DNA from: RGIG9115 sp045603225
Lineage (GTDB): Bacteria; Bacillota; Clostridia; UBA1381
NCBI GenBank assembly: GCA_045603225.1
Contig: JAZULT010000011.1
Span: forward strand, 45,867 to 109,866
DNA: 64,000 nucleotides
Direction of reading: 5' to 3'
The notes beneath the pieces were generated by a model, which worked only from the letters and a program-made list of their open reading frames with translations, ran no database searches and had not been told where the DNA came from. The translations under genes were made by a program, and so were the position numbers. Positions 18,348-26,612 of this stretch are shown here, one piece after another. Position 1 is the first letter of the stretch; each line of letters begins with the position of its first letter.

Positions 18348-18376
18348 ATTGTACCACATTTTTTCACAAAAAGCAA
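18348..18376 (-). promoter_or_regulatory. SigA-type promoter of gyrA
   Basis: On the minus strand: TTGCTT (18376-18371), a 17-base spacer and TACAAT (18353-18348) preceded by TGG. It lies 51 bases upstream of the gyrA ATG. Confidence 0.7.
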
Positions 18377-18405
18377 GTAATTCCGAATAATTTTTTAGTT
18401 TTTTT

Positions 18406-18879
18406 TCATTTTTCAATAATACATACAGCCTCCGCCGCAATACCTTCCATCCTACCCGTAAATCCAAGCTTTTCTGTTGTTGTTGCTTTAACACTTATGA
18501 ACGAAACATCTACGCCAAGTGCGTCTGCTACATTTTTTCTCATCCTTTCGATATAACCGGCAATTTTGGGTTTCTGGGCAATTATTGTAATATCTGCATT
18601 TGAAAGCTTATACCCATTCACGCATATAACTCTGCTTACTTCTTCAAGAAGTAATATACTTGATATTCCTTTGTATTTGTCATCATTATCCGGAAACAAA
18701 TGCCCTATATCTCCAAGTGCCGCTGCACCAAGCATTGCATCACAAAGTGCATGAAGTGCAACATCAGCATCAGAATGTCCGTCAAGTCCAAGTTCAAACG
18801 GAATTTTTTCCCCGCATAGAAACAACTCTCTCCCCTTAACCAATCTATGCACATCAAAACCATGACCTATTCTAATCAT
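18406..18879 (-). CDS. ispF: 2-C-methyl-D-erythritol 2,4-cyclodiphosphate synthase
   Basis: A 157-residue enzyme of the MEP isoprenoid pathway. The zinc ligands are in HGFDVHRL (D8, H10) and in GHSDADVALHALCDA (first His). Other family motifs are GDIGHLFPDND and KATTTEKLGFTGRMEGIAAEAV. Length is typical. Its start overlaps the 3' end of the acyltransferase gene by 8 bases, so it is the last gene of a HAD-acyltransferase-ispF unit. Confidence 0.96.
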   Translation of the reverse strand: MIRIGHGFDVHRLVKGRELFLCGEKIPFELGLDGHSDADVALHALCDAMLGAAALGDIGHLFPDNDDKYKGISSILLLEEVSRVICVNGYKLSNADITIIAQKPKIAGYIERMRKNVADALGVDVSFISVKATTTEKLGFTGRMEGIAAEAVCIIEK

Positions 18880-19876
18880 TTCTACTCCTCCTGTCTTTGT
18901 TTCTCTTCAGGGCATACGAAGAAAAAGCATAAATAAATATTATAAGATACAACAATAACGTTAACGCAAAAAATAAATTTCTGACTGTCAGATTAAGACT
19001 TCGCAGAACATCATATCTCAGAATTCTCATCACAAGAACATGATACAGATATACACTAAATGACACACCGCTTATTTTTTGTGAAATCCCGTATATAAAA
19101 TCAGATTTTTCTGCAAGCCTGATACATAACCCTATCAAAAAAACAACAGATACTGCAACGTATATTAGATTAACATAATTTTCGCCCGGATATCCTACTC
19201 CTTTATATTCCGTCAAGCGTTTAATCCCTACATGAGCTATCAGAGATAAAAGGTATATCCCCGCTCCAATGAATATGTGTTTTTCACATTTCTCTGCAAT
19301 TTTATACTTTGAAAAAAACATTCCAAGAACAAAATAGAAAATAAATGTTCCCATAAACCTGTCAGCATAAATGAATTTTGCAAACCCAATACAAAGTATG
19401 GTTATAAAAAGAGACACAACTGTTGTTATTCCCGGCAATTTCTTAAATATATAACTTACAAAAGGAAAAATCAGGTAAAGCTGTAAAGCAATAATTATGT
19501 AGTAAAAATGAGAGTCTCTCGTTCCGAGAAAAACATTCCCCGGAATTTCAGAAAATCCCGCCATTCCTTTTGAATAAAAATAAATAAAATACGCAAAAAC
19601 GGAAATACAATACGGCAAAAAAATCTTTTTTATCCTACCTATATAAAATCCGTAAACATCAATTTTTTTATTATCATATTTCCCATAAAGCTTATATCCG
19701 CTCAGAAAAATAAATGCAGGTACGGAAAAACAAAGTGCTTTATTTATAAACGCCATTATCTGATAAAATCCGCCATATTTCAGATGTACCACAGGCACAG
19801 CTGTAAGATGTATCATCACAACACACATACATAAAACAGCGTTCATGACTGTTATACCTTTATAATCAGCTTTCAT
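18872..19876 (-). CDS. Acyltransferase family 3 integral membrane protein
   Basis: A 334-residue protein with about ten hydrophobic helices. The family's catalytic-type His is in the first helix (VVMIHLT, near residue 22), followed by FSVPAFIFLSGYKL near 51 and, near the end, FSVYLYHVLVM. Such proteins acylate surface sugars or wall polymers on the membrane; OatA- and WecH-like roles are both possible. It is located between the HAD gene and ispF, overlapping ispF by 8 bases. Confidence 0.88.
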   Translation of the reverse strand: MKADYKGITVMNAVLCMCVVMIHLTAVPVVHLKYGGFYQIMAFINKALCFSVPAFIFLSGYKLYGKYDNKKIDVYGFYIGRIKKIFLPYCISVFAYFIYFYSKGMAGFSEIPGNVFLGTRDSHFYYIIIALQLYLIFPFVSYIFKKLPGITTVVSLFITILCIGFAKFIYADRFMGTFIFYFVLGMFFSKYKIAEKCEKHIFIGAGIYLLSLIAHVGIKRLTEYKGVGYPGENYVNLIYVAVSVVFLIGLCIRLAEKSDFIYGISQKISGVSFSVYLYHVLVMRILRYDVLRSLNLTVRNLFFALTLLLYLIIFIYAFSSYALKRNKDRRSRND

Positions 19877-19905
19877 ATCTTCACCTTTTAAATCAAATTT
19901 TTATC

Positions 19906-20562
19906 TCATCCCTGAGAATTATACTTTTCTAAAGCAGCTACGATTTCTCCCGGTGTACTCACAATTTCCACAGCATTGCCTTTTTCAAGTTCTCCGTCAG
20001 CTCCGTATCCATAACTTACACCGATTCCCGGAATACCGTTTATCTCTGCACCCTCAAGGTCATAAATCCTGTCACCTATCATAATTGTATTATCACGAGA
20101 CGCACCAAGAGAATCCATGGCATTTTTTATCACAGCCGCTTTATCCGTATTCGTTCCGTCAAGCTCACTTCCGGAAAGATAGGTAATATATTCCGATATG
20201 CCGTATTTATCACATATTTTCTCAGAAAACACTTTGGGTTTACTTGTAGCTATCGCAAGAATGTATCCCTTATCTTTAAGTACTGACAACATAGGTATTA
20301 CCCCGTCATACACACCGTTTTCAAAAATTCCGGTTGGTGCATACCGTTCACGGTAGTATTCAACAGCCAATGCTCCATCTCTCTCAGACAGGTTTGCATA
20401 CTCCATAAAGTGCTCTTTAAGAGGTGGACCTATAAACTCCACAAGCTCATTACATTCTCTTTCTATACCAAACTTTCTGAGCGCATACTGTACGCACTTT
20501 GTTATGCCTTCTTTCGGATCTGTCAACGTTCCGTCAAGGTCAAATAAAATATATTTCAGCAT
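19906..20562 (-). CDS. HAD-family phosphatase (phosphoglycolate phosphatase-like)
   Basis: A 218-residue haloacid-dehalogenase hydrolase. Motif I is FDLDGTLTD with the nucleophilic Asp at residue 8, motif II is IATSKP near 110 and motif IV is MIGDRIYDLEGA near 170. A helical cap domain lies between. The size and cap type resemble PGP/PpaX. The longer open frame begins at 20583, but GGAG 7 bases before the ATG at 20562 and the position of motif I set the start. Substrate is not determinable. Confidence 0.9.
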   Translation of the reverse strand: MLKYILFDLDGTLTDPKEGITKCVQYALRKFGIERECNELVEFIGPPLKEHFMEYANLSERDGALAVEYYRERYAPTGIFENGVYDGVIPMLSVLKDKGYILAIATSKPKVFSEKICDKYGISEYITYLSGSELDGTNTDKAAVIKNAMDSLGASRDNTIMIGDRIYDLEGAEINGIPGIGVSYGYGADGELEKGNAVEIVSTPGEIVAALEKYNSQG

Positions 20563-20601
20563 ATAGTATCTCCGTTCTAACATTTAATATTTTAAACTTA
20601 T

Positions 20602-20630
20602 ATTATATTCAGATACAATCATTATCAATA
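20602..20630 (-). promoter_or_regulatory. Probable promoter of the HAD-acyltransferase-ispF unit
   Basis: On the minus strand: TTGATA (20630-20625), a 17-base spacer and TAATAT (20607-20602). It overlaps the 3' end of the broken DUF559 gene and lies 40 bases before the HAD start. Confidence 0.5.
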
Positions 20631-20869
20631 AGTTTTTTCATCCTTAACAAGTCCGCCATCTTCGTAGTGTTGCGAACCATCTAATTCTATAACGATATTT
20701 GCTTTTGCACAATAAAATCGGCTATGTATTTTCCCAACACTTTTTATCTGGTAAACTTCATAAGATATTCTCTCAAGAAATCATACCAAAGATGTCGTTC
20801 TTCTTTTGTCATATTTTTTCTGAGTCCCTTTGCAAACAGAATTTTTTTACTATTGTATTTTCTATCCAT
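20625..20869 (-). pseudogene. Broken DUF559 endonuclease-like gene
   Basis: The minus strand reads MDRKYNSKKILFAKGLRKNM, then TKEERHLWYDFLREYLMKFTR, then an in-frame TAA where the family has Gln (normally R-Q-K-V-x-G). It continues KVLGKYIADF, then needs a one-base insertion to continue YCAKANIVIELDGSQHYED and GGLVKDEKTY before a stop. The VIELDGSQHYE block and LRKNMTKEERHLWYDFLR block are diagnostic of the DUF559 (restriction-like/VSR-fold) family. Two lesions plus loss of about 35 C-terminal residues make it a pseudogene. This explains most of the otherwise empty 400 bases at 20585-20985. Confidence 0.85.
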
Positions 20870-20883
20870 TCACACCCCATCCG

Positions 20884-20928
20884 TTTTGCTTTCGCTCAAC
20901 ACCTCTCATTACACAGGGGAGGTGTGTT
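20884..20928. repeat. Degenerate palindromic repeat next to the DUF559 remnant
   Basis: ACACCTC (20899-20905) and GAGGTGT (20919-20925) flank CATTACACAGG-like spacer bases. The CACCTCTC core is shared with the repeat inside 53199-53325, so it may be a decayed member of the same family. Relationship is tentative. Confidence 0.4.
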
Positions 20929-20985
20929 TATCTCGTTATTTTTTCTACAAATCCATTTTGTTCGTGTCAAAACAAAAAGAAAAAA

Positions 20986-23373
20986 TTATCTGCCAATATC
21001 ATACACGCTCATAATTTTTATTGATTTCTTAAGGTCTTCTGCCTTATGAGTTGTTTTTGATTTTACAGTATACGCATCCGCATTGGTTAAATCAACGAAA
21101 TTATCAGAAAGTACGCAGTCATATCCTTCAAAATCAATATTAACATTCTTTGCAAAAACATCAGATGCTATTGTAATTTCAACTCCGTCATCACAATCCG
21201 AAATATCCACCTTAAATTCCGGTTTATTCCAGTTAAAATGCTTCGGGACAGTGAAAAGCTGAGTTTGTCTTGATATAAAATTCCCATAAGCATCATACAA
21301 ATCAACATACACAAATTCATCATACGGATTTTCAGGATTGATTTTCAGAGTAAAAACATCCTCGCTGCTAAGCTTTTCTACAGAAATCATCTGACTATAC
21401 ATATTCTTTTCTTCAAATTTTGAATTACTTACACAAAGACGTATTTCACCATTGAAATCAGCCATTGTTTCATTTGATATGTTAACCGTTAATACGTCTT
21501 TTTCCAGAAAAAGTCCCATTTCAATCGGAGCATAAAATTTCTTCGCTGCATAATGAAGCGCTTTATATCTCAAATGACTGTCAATGCTCGACCACGATGC
21601 AACAGGCCAGCAATCATTAAACTGCCAGTATATAGACCCCATACAGTAACCTCTGTTACGTCTGAAATGTTCCACACCGTATTTGATAGCGTCTGCCTGC
21701 AGAATCTGTGAAGCATATACAAGCGTTTCAAAAGTAACAGGATACAAATAGTTGTCCGCCAGATACATAAGTATCTTTTTATTACCGCCTACGCATTTCT
21801 GATGATTTTCCATCACCCTTGAAAAACAGTTCATATCCTCTTTTTCGCAGAAAGATTCTATAGTTTTAATTGAAGGATATGCTTCAAAACCGTATTCAGA
21901 ACAAAAACGGAATTTATGTTTTCTGTATTCTGTAAACGGTACACCGCCATGCCATACTTTCCAGTAATGAATATCTCCGCGTGTTTCAGAACACGGGTCA
22001 TCAAATCCACCTCCTGATGATGAGCTGGACGGCCAGTAGAATGTATCCGGAACGAGCTTCATACACAAATCACTGAAAATTCTTTCGTATAATTCTACGT
22101 AATCCTCACGAACAAGCAGACTTTCTCCGACACCGCCGAATGCAACGGTTTCCTCCATTTCGTTGTTACCGCACAGCATCCCGAGCGAGGCATGGTTCCG
22201 TAGTCTTTTTAAGTTATATTCAGCTTCTGCAATGAATTCCTTCTTCATTTCCTCGTTAAGCCACACATTAGCACAGGCAATCATAAAATCCTGCCAGACC
22301 AGAATTCCGTATTCATCACAAACGTCATAGAATTCATCATCAGGATAGTATCCCCCACCCCATACACGTAATGTATTAAAATTTGCATCAACAGCAGTAT
22401 CTATGAGTTTTCTTAAACGTTCAGGAGTAATACGTGAAATTAAATTATCGATCGGAATATAGTTTGCACCCATAGAGAAAATCTTGACACCGTTTATCAC
22501 AAAGCAGAATTCACTTCCTGTTTCATCCGGCTGTGTGCTGACAGTAAGTGTACGCAACCCTATTTTTTGTGTTTTTGTATCAATAACTTCGCCGTCTTTT
22601 ACCATTTCAACCGTAAGATCATATAACGGCTGTTCTCCGTAGCCTCTAATCCACCAAAGCTTAGGATTTTCTATTTCAAATTTTCCCTTACCGTTATCCA
22701 AACGAATTTCCTTACCATCAATCTTTGCATACAATTCACATCCCTTAGAATGCTTGGTTTCTGCTTCAACAGTAAGAATAACTCTGCCGTTTACGTGTTC
22801 CTGACTTGAATAAACATCGGCAATTCTGTCATCATTATACATATCAAGAACAACCTGACGAAAAATTCCCATATCAGGCAATGTAGGCCCCCAATCCCAT
22901 CCGGACATATAAAGAGCTTTCCTGAGATGCGCGGCACCTTTTATAGTATCACCGTTTGTATAGAGATAGTGCTTGTTGTTCATTTTTCTGAAATACTCTA
23001 TAGGTGATGAAAAATTAAGTACTATTCTGTTTGTACCGACTTTAAGCAAATGTTTAATCTCATATGTATATGCAGTATGCATATTCTTCACGCAATCTAT
23101 CTCTACACCGTTAACCTGAATACTGCAAATTGTATCCAGTCCCAGAAAAGTAAGCTCAGCATATTCCTTCTCAAGCATAGAGGCTTCTATGTCAAATTCA
23201 CTTTCAAAAGTACAATCCAATTCCGAAAGCTTGGTTGCTTCTATTTCATTAAGACCGTAAAACGGGTCATCAATAAGCTTATGTTCCAAAAGCACGCTGT
23301 ACATTGTGCAAGGTGCAGAGCATGGCAAATATTTATATTCTCCGCAAGTCATTTTCCAATCATTTATAAACAT
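20986..23373 (-). CDS. Beta-mannosidase (GH2), intracellular
   Basis: A 795-residue glycoside hydrolase family 2 enzyme without signal peptide. The jelly-roll domain is at about 1-180 (SGWDWGPTLPDMGI is typical of GH2 beta-mannosidases), an Ig-like domain at 185-275 and the TIM barrel from about 280. The barrel starts with LRVWGGGYYPDDEFYD and has acid/base E405 (CGNNEMEE), nucleophile E493 (FCSEYGFEAYPS) and GSIYWQFNDCWPVASWSS near 600. It releases mannose from beta-1,4-manno-oligosaccharides or N-glycan core pieces. CAGGAG lies 7 bases before the ATG. It is divergent from the oxidoreductase-isomerase pair. Confidence 0.94.
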   Translation of the reverse strand: MFINDWKMTCGEYKYLPCSAPCTMYSVLLEHKLIDDPFYGLNEIEATKLSELDCTFESEFDIEASMLEKEYAELTFLGLDTICSIQVNGVEIDCVKNMHTAYTYEIKHLLKVGTNRIVLNFSSPIEYFRKMNNKHYLYTNGDTIKGAAHLRKALYMSGWDWGPTLPDMGIFRQVVLDMYNDDRIADVYSSQEHVNGRVILTVEAETKHSKGCELYAKIDGKEIRLDNGKGKFEIENPKLWWIRGYGEQPLYDLTVEMVKDGEVIDTKTQKIGLRTLTVSTQPDETGSEFCFVINGVKIFSMGANYIPIDNLISRITPERLRKLIDTAVDANFNTLRVWGGGYYPDDEFYDVCDEYGILVWQDFMIACANVWLNEEMKKEFIAEAEYNLKRLRNHASLGMLCGNNEMEETVAFGGVGESLLVREDYVELYERIFSDLCMKLVPDTFYWPSSSSSGGGFDDPCSETRGDIHYWKVWHGGVPFTEYRKHKFRFCSEYGFEAYPSIKTIESFCEKEDMNCFSRVMENHQKCVGGNKKILMYLADNYLYPVTFETLVYASQILQADAIKYGVEHFRRNRGYCMGSIYWQFNDCWPVASWSSIDSHLRYKALHYAAKKFYAPIEMGLFLEKDVLTVNISNETMADFNGEIRLCVSNSKFEEKNMYSQMISVEKLSSEDVFTLKINPENPYDEFVYVDLYDAYGNFISRQTQLFTVPKHFNWNKPEFKVDISDCDDGVEITIASDVFAKNVNIDFEGYDCVLSDNFVDLTNADAYTVKSKTTHKAEDLKKSIKIMSVYDIGR

Positions 23374-23409
23374 GAAATCACTCCTGTTTTATACATATTT
23401 GTCAAAATT

Positions 23410-23438
23410 ATTATATCATAAAGATATAATAATGTCAA
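23410..23438 (-). promoter_or_regulatory. SigA-type promoter of the beta-mannosidase gene
   Basis: On the minus strand: TTGACA (23438-23433), exactly 17 bases, TATAAT (23415-23410). It lies 37 bases before the ATG. No obvious operator palindrome overlaps it. Confidence 0.85.
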
Positions 23439-23511
23439 GATTTTAATCAGCACATTATTTTATACAAAAAATCAAGAATAATATTTTTATGTTATATTTT
23501 TTTTAAAAGTA

Positions 23512-23540
23512 TTGACATTATTTATAAAATGTGATATAAT
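23512..23540 (+). promoter_or_regulatory. SigA-type extended -10 promoter of the oxidoreductase-isomerase pair
   Basis: TTGACA (23512-23517), a 17-base spacer and TATAAT (23535-23540) preceded by TGA. The predicted transcription start is near 23547, directly before the palindromic operator. Confidence 0.9.
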
Positions 23541-23555
23541 TTGTCCAATAAAACA

Positions 23556-23573
23556 AATGTAAACGTTTACATT
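23556..23573. promoter_or_regulatory. LacI-family operator (perfect 18-bp palindrome)
   Basis: AATGTAAACGTTTACATT is a perfect inverted repeat with the central CG typical of LacI/GalR operators. It lies about 10 bases after the predicted transcription start and 20 bases before the start codon, the position of a roadblock or initiation repressor. The likely binder is the LacI-type protein encoded at 25617-26600. A global CcpA-like regulator is the alternative, since cre sites look similar. Confidence 0.85.
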
Positions 23574-23593
23574 CGTATTTTCAGGAGGTTATT

Positions 23594-24760
23594 ATGGAAA
23601 AATCAAATCTTGACAAATTTAAAGACGTATCACCGGACAGCGTTGTTGTTGACAGAAGCAAAAAGCTTCGTATAGCAATTGTCGGAACAGGCTGGATTGC
23701 AGGCGCTCACATGGAACAATATCTTAAAATGGAAGATGTAGAAATTGTTGCAGGCTGCGATATTGTCGAAGGAAAAGCAGAAGCTTTCTTCAAGGATTAC
23801 GGTCTTGAAAATGTTCACTGCTATCAGTCAGACAAGGAAATGTATGAAAAAGAAGAACTCGATGCAGTAAGTATCTGTACATACAACAAAACTCACGCAG
23901 AATGTACCATAAATGCCCTTAATGCAGGTCTCCACGTCCTTCTCGAAAAACCCATGTGTGTAACAACAGAAGAAGCGGTTGAAATAATGAGAGCTGAAAA
24001 AGCAAGCGGAAAAATCCTTTCAATCGGATTCCAACCCAGATTTGACAATAACATGAAGCTTGTAAAAAGCGTTGTTCAGTCTGGTGTGCTCGGTAAAATA
24101 TACTACATTCAGACAGGCGGTGGAAGACGTGTCGGTATCCCCTTCCCCTACGGAACATCATTTATTGCGTCCGATACAGGTGCTATCGGTGCAATGGGAG
24201 ATATCGGATGCTACTCACTCGATATGGTTCTCAACGCTCTCGGATATCCGAAGCCGCTCACTGCATCCGGATACACATCGGATTTCTTTGGCAAAAATCC
24301 TAAGTACAGCGGATATGTAAACAGCGGTCATCCGGAATATGCAAAGGCATTCGGAGTTGAAGATTTTGCAGCTGCATTTGTACGTCTTGAAGGAGATATC
24401 ATTCTCGACTTCAGAATCTCATGGGCAGCTCATATTGATACACCGGGAGACACTATCATTCTCGGTACAGAGGGCGGTCTCAGAATTCCAACAACAGAGT
24501 GCTGGAACGGTTCAATCGGCGGTGACCTCGTTATTTATCATACTGTCGCAAACGAAACTGTCGAAACTATAATTCCGCAGAAAAAGCAGGAAGTAAGCTG
24601 CTTCGAGCTCAAAATACGTTCATTCCTTGATGCAATTCATACTAACGGTGAAGCTCCGATTTCATCTAAAGAAATCATTTACAACCAAGCTATTATTGAC
24701 CATATTATCAAATCAGCGAAGATTGGTAAGGAAGTTGATATTGTCATTCCGGAGGTGTAA
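23594..24760 (+). CDS. Gfo/Idh/MocA family NAD(P)-dependent sugar oxidoreductase
   Basis: A 388-residue protein. The N-terminal Rossmann fold opens with RIAIVGTGWIAGAHMEQYL near residue 27, the family EKP motif is in LLEKPMCVT near 117, and the C-terminal alpha/beta domain has GDIGCYSLDMVLNALGYP near 204. The family oxidises sugars, inositols or sugar acids with NAD(P). Paired with a TIM-barrel isomerase 3 bases downstream, it probably converts a mannoside-derived or modified sugar; the substrate is inferred from neighbours only. AGGAGG lies 7 bases before the ATG, after the LacI-type operator. Confidence 0.92.
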   Translation: MEKSNLDKFKDVSPDSVVVDRSKKLRIAIVGTGWIAGAHMEQYLKMEDVEIVAGCDIVEGKAEAFFKDYGLENVHCYQSDKEMYEKEELDAVSICTYNKTHAECTINALNAGLHVLLEKPMCVTTEEAVEIMRAEKASGKILSIGFQPRFDNNMKLVKSVVQSGVLGKIYYIQTGGGRRVGIPFPYGTSFIASDTGAIGAMGDIGCYSLDMVLNALGYPKPLTASGYTSDFFGKNPKYSGYVNSGHPEYAKAFGVEDFAAAFVRLEGDIILDFRISWAAHIDTPGDTIILGTEGGLRIPTTECWNGSIGGDLVIYHTVANETVETIIPQKKQEVSCFELKIRSFLDAIHTNGEAPISSKEIIYNQAIIDHIIKSAKIGKEVDIVIPEV

Positions 24761-24763
24761 AAT

Positions 24764-25591
24764 ATGAGCAGATTTAAATTAGGGCTTCAGCTTTATTCAG
24801 TTCGTAACGAAATGGAAAAGGATATGGAAGGCACAATAAAAGCCGTTGCTGACATGGGTTATGACTGTGTAGAATTTGCAGGATATTTCGGCAGAACAGC
24901 CGAAGAAGTAAGAGAAATGTGCGATAGATACGGACTTGAAATAGTTTCGGTTCATCAGATTCATCCGCCAATGCTTGAAAGACCTGAAGAAGAAATCAGA
25001 TTCTTCAAGACTCTCGGAATTAAGTACTATGCTATTCCCTACGTCGGCAAAGAAGACTGGGAAGCAAATTACGACAAGCTTATAGGCGAATTCAGACAAA
25101 TATCCGAAATTCTTAAAAACACAGGTATAAAACTGTTATATCACAACCACGACTTTGAGTTTTATTCAAAACGTGGTGATTTATGCGTGCTTGATTCTAT
25201 ATACGAAGATCTCGGTACAGATGTAATTGCACCCGAACTTGATACATGCTGGGTTCACTATTCCGGAAATGACCCTATTGCATATATAGAAAAATACGGT
25301 GAAGCTGAAGAAGTTCTTCATCTTAAGGACTTTGAATGTACAAAACTTGCAGGCGGTCCCGTATATGCTCTTATAGATGCAGAAGGCAAAGCCCAGGGCG
25401 GAGATAAAGATTCAGACGGTTTTGAATTTCGTCCGGTAGGTTACGGAAGACAGAATGTTCCTGCTATAATGAAAGCAGCTGAAGATACTGCAATAAAATA
25501 TGTCATTGTTGAACAGGATAATCACCCTTCCGGTGATGCACTTAAGGATGCAAAAGACAGTATAGATTATCTGAAATCAATCGGATACTAA
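24764..25591 (+). CDS. Sugar phosphate isomerase/epimerase (xylose isomerase-like TIM barrel)
   Basis: A 275-residue AP_endonuc_2-type barrel. It starts LGLQLYSVRNEMEKDM, a characteristic opening of the IolE/sugar isomerase group. Metal-ligand segments are LLYHNHDFEF near residue 127, PELDTCWVHYSG near 160, HLKDF near 187 and VIVEQDNH near 250. It probably isomerises or epimerises the product of the oxidoreductase encoded 3 bases upstream. The gene ends at a strong terminator. Confidence 0.92.
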   Translation: MSRFKLGLQLYSVRNEMEKDMEGTIKAVADMGYDCVEFAGYFGRTAEEVREMCDRYGLEIVSVHQIHPPMLERPEEEIRFFKTLGIKYYAIPYVGKEDWEANYDKLIGEFRQISEILKNTGIKLLYHNHDFEFYSKRGDLCVLDSIYEDLGTDVIAPELDTCWVHYSGNDPIAYIEKYGEAEEVLHLKDFECTKLAGGPVYALIDAEGKAQGGDKDSDGFEFRPVGYGRQNVPAIMKAAEDTAIKYVIVEQDNHPSGDALKDAKDSIDYLKSIGY

Positions 25592-25618
25592 AAAAATCGG
25601 CTTCGTGCCGATTTTTTT
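25591..25618. terminator. Bidirectional intrinsic terminator
   Basis: AAAAAATCGGC-TTCGT-GCCGATTTTTTT: a perfect 11-pair stem with T-tails on both strands. It serves the isomerase gene on the plus strand and the LacI gene on the minus strand. Confidence 0.93.
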
Positions 25619-26600
25619 ATTGAGTAGAATCACGTCTTATAATCTTATGAGGCAATATAATACTTTCGGTTTTCTCTTTTCTGATAAGTTTCAAAACAAG
25701 TTCAAAGGCATTTCGTCCAAGTTCCGAATGAGGCTGTGCGACGGTTGTAAGTTTAGGCGTTGATGTATATGAAATATCAGTATTATCAAATCCTATAACC
25801 TCAACAGCACCCGGAACATCAATTCCCTTTTCCGACAATACATTCACAACACCTGCCGCCATTCTGTCAGACACTGCAAAAACACCTTCAAACTCTCTTT
25901 TTTTTGAAAGAAACTTATCAAATTCCATTATCGCATTCCGATATCCGTAGTTCCCGTATACCACAAGATTCTCATCGAACTGTATGCTGTTTTCAGCTAA
26001 AGCTCTCTTATATCCCGAAAGTCTTTCTCTTGTAGATAAAAGTTCATTTTTTACAGTATAAAAAACTATGTTACGTCTTCCGTTCTTTATAAGCAAACTA
26101 ACTGCATCATACGCCGCAAGTTCATTATTTATGGATACATACGGAGTATAAACAGTATCAGTAAACTCATTACACTGTACTACCGGAATTTTCTTTGACA
26201 GCGCTACTGTAGCTTCATTCGTAAGCATACTGTTAAGTATTATAATACCGTCAAACAATCCGTTGCATGCAAAATTTATATAATGTTCTTCCTTTTGTCT
26301 GTCACCGTCTGTTGTACATATCATTACGTAATATCCGTTTTCATTCGCAATCTTATCAATCGCACCAATTACACGGCTACAAAATGTATTTGCAAGTGAT
26401 GACAAAAGTATCATTATAATTTTCGTTTCACTTCCACGCAAATTCTTACCGAAAAGGTTGGGTTTATAACCCAACCTTTCAATTGTTTGCATAACCAACT
26501 CTTCCGTTTGTTTTGTAACGGTTCCGCTTTTGTTTATAACTCTGGATACCGTGGCAACAGATACATTCGCTTCACGTGCCACATCTTTAATTCCTGTCAT
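25617..26600 (-). CDS. LacI/GalR family repressor of the mannoside locus
   Basis: A 327-residue regulator. The N-terminal HTH (IKDVAREANVSVATVSRVIN) and hinge (GYKPNLFGKNLR) are typical of LacI/GalR. A periplasmic-binding-protein-like sensor fills residues 60-327. It is co-directional with the alpha-mannosidase gene 12 bases upstream, so transcription is probably shared. The perfect palindrome at 23556-23573 is the best candidate operator. The ligand is probably a mannose-containing saccharide or its breakdown product, by context only. Confidence 0.93.
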   Translation of the reverse strand: MTGIKDVAREANVSVATVSRVINKSGTVTKQTEELVMQTIERLGYKPNLFGKNLRGSETKIIMILLSSLANTFCSRVIGAIDKIANENGYYVMICTTDGDRQKEEHYINFACNGLFDGIIILNSMLTNEATVALSKKIPVVQCNEFTDTVYTPYVSINNELAAYDAVSLLIKNGRRNIVFYTVKNELLSTRERLSGYKRALAENSIQFDENLVVYGNYGYRNAIMEFDKFLSKKREFEGVFAVSDRMAAGVVNVLSEKGIDVPGAVEVIGFDNTDISYTSTPKLTTVAQPHSELGRNAFELVLKLIRKEKTESIILPHKIIRRDSTQ

Positions 26601-26612
26601 ATAAATCTCCGA

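Noticed and set aside
18297..18494. Minus-strand 65-residue frame upstream of gyrA
   Set aside because: It overlaps the end of ispF in another frame and the gyrA promoter, and has no homology signature.
20699..21049. Plus-strand 116-residue frame in the gap before the beta-mannosidase gene
   Set aside because: It is the complement of the broken DUF559 gene and a repeat; the minus-strand reading explains the sequence better.
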